DNA of 33,067 nt. It comes from Chlamydiae bacterium RIFCSPLOWO2_12_FULL_49_12 (GTDB lineage Bacteria > Chlamydiota > Chlamydiia > Chlamydiales > Rhabdochlamydiaceae). The stretch is taken from NCBI GenBank assembly GCA_001796315.1, contig MGME01000021.1, forward strand, positions 1 through 33,067, read 5' to 3'. The position numbers and the translations under genes are program-made. This document shows positions 32,862-33,067 of this stretch, in pieces; position 1 is the first letter of the stretch, and each line of letters starts with the position of its first letter. The notes beneath the pieces are model-generated. The model searched no databases. It saw only the letters and a list, made by a program, of their open reading frames with translations, and was not told where the DNA came from.

Positions 32862-33067
32862 AAGAGCTCTTTTTTGATCACTTCGGCATCGCATCGGATC
32901 ATCTTCAAATAGGTGTCCGCCTCAGAATCCCTTCCTCCCATCGCATCTCCAAAAAGGCTCTCCTTGGAGATCCTCACTTCGTGTCCAATGGCAAGACAGC
33001 TTGAAACGATCTTTTTTAACGAAGCTCGAGAGACATTGGATTCAGAAAAGAGACAACGAACGCGATG
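32849..33067 (-). CDS. ytgA: YtgA, metal-binding ABC transporter substrate protein (3' end only)
   Basis: Only the C-terminal 72 residues are in the window; the 5' part lies past the right edge. The fragment reads HRVRCLFSESNVSRASLKKI at its start, then AIGHEVRISKESLFGDAMGG, then SEADTYLKMIRCDAEVIKKE. This matches the end of TroA/ZnuA-family binding proteins: an FxESNxS segment, the strand before LFGDAMG (whose Asp is the last metal ligand in such proteins) and TYxxMIRxN-like residues. In C. trachomatis YtgA binds Fe(III) or Mn outside the inner membrane. Its position before ytgB supports the assignment. Confidence 0.88.
   Translation of the reverse strand, partial: HRVRCLFSESNVSRASLKKIVSSCLAIGHEVRISKESLFGDAMGGRDSEADTYLKMIRCDAEVIKKELLCMP

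Overview
The window looks like chromosomal core DNA from a member of the phylum Chlamydiae, more likely an environmental, amoeba-type lineage than a Chlamydia pathogen. Several gene fusions and neighbourhoods are typical of the phylum: a single-chain E1 alpha/beta 2-oxoacid dehydrogenase, the ytgA-ytgB-ytgCR-ytgD metal-uptake operon with the permease-repressor fusion YtgCR running into dxr and rseP, hrcA-grpE-dnaK, serS followed by a VIT-like protein and a P-type ATPase, dnaX-ybaB next to ptsI, and ftsK next to a YycJ-type hydrolase. Base composition is moderate by eye. A probable F-box-like protein and an unrecognised 323-residue protein suggest a host-interacting accessory set. The phylum call rests on recognised protein families and gene order recalled from known chlamydial genomes, not on a search.

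Layout. At 1-2.9 kb are a small secreted protein, a PgpH-type HD membrane phosphodiesterase on the minus strand, and a 163-bp near-palindrome between it and dnaX. At 2.9-7.5 kb are dnaX (with an in-frame A_AAA_AAG heptamer and a repeat-bearing tail), ybaB/ebfC, and the minus-strand pair hprK-ptsI. At 7.5-12.6 kb, all plus strand, are a short ComEC, tRNA-His, uppP, ftsK and a small two-helix membrane protein. At 12.6-17 kb are a minus-strand MBL hydrolase, a small plus-strand helical protein, and the minus-strand UPF0158/AT-hook protein with the E1 alpha/beta fusion. At 17-21.1 kb is a tightly coupled plus-strand set of serS, a VIT/CCC1-like protein and a P1B-4 ATPase. At 21.1-26.1 kb are a minus-strand unknown and then the heat-shock operon hrcA-grpE-dnaK, preceded by a degenerate CIRCE operator and closed by a strong hairpin. 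At 26.1-33.1 kb, all minus strand, are an F-box-like protein, rseP, dxr, ytgD, ytgCR, ytgB and the 3' end of ytgA.

Genes that work together: dnaX and ybaB belong to DNA replication and nucleoid functions. PtsI and HprK form a regulatory PTS whose HPr gene is not between them. UppP, FtsK and Dxr bear on envelope precursor supply and division. YtgABCD imports Fe/Mn under the tethered YtgR repressor, while the VIT-like protein and P1B-4 ATPase plausibly detoxify or export the same metals. No CRISPR array, transposase, rRNA or phage gene was seen. The points most worth a second look are the dnaX frameshift heptamer, the palindromic element in the pgpH leader, the F-box-like protein and the SPC/HEGGT metal ATPase beside a VIT homologue.
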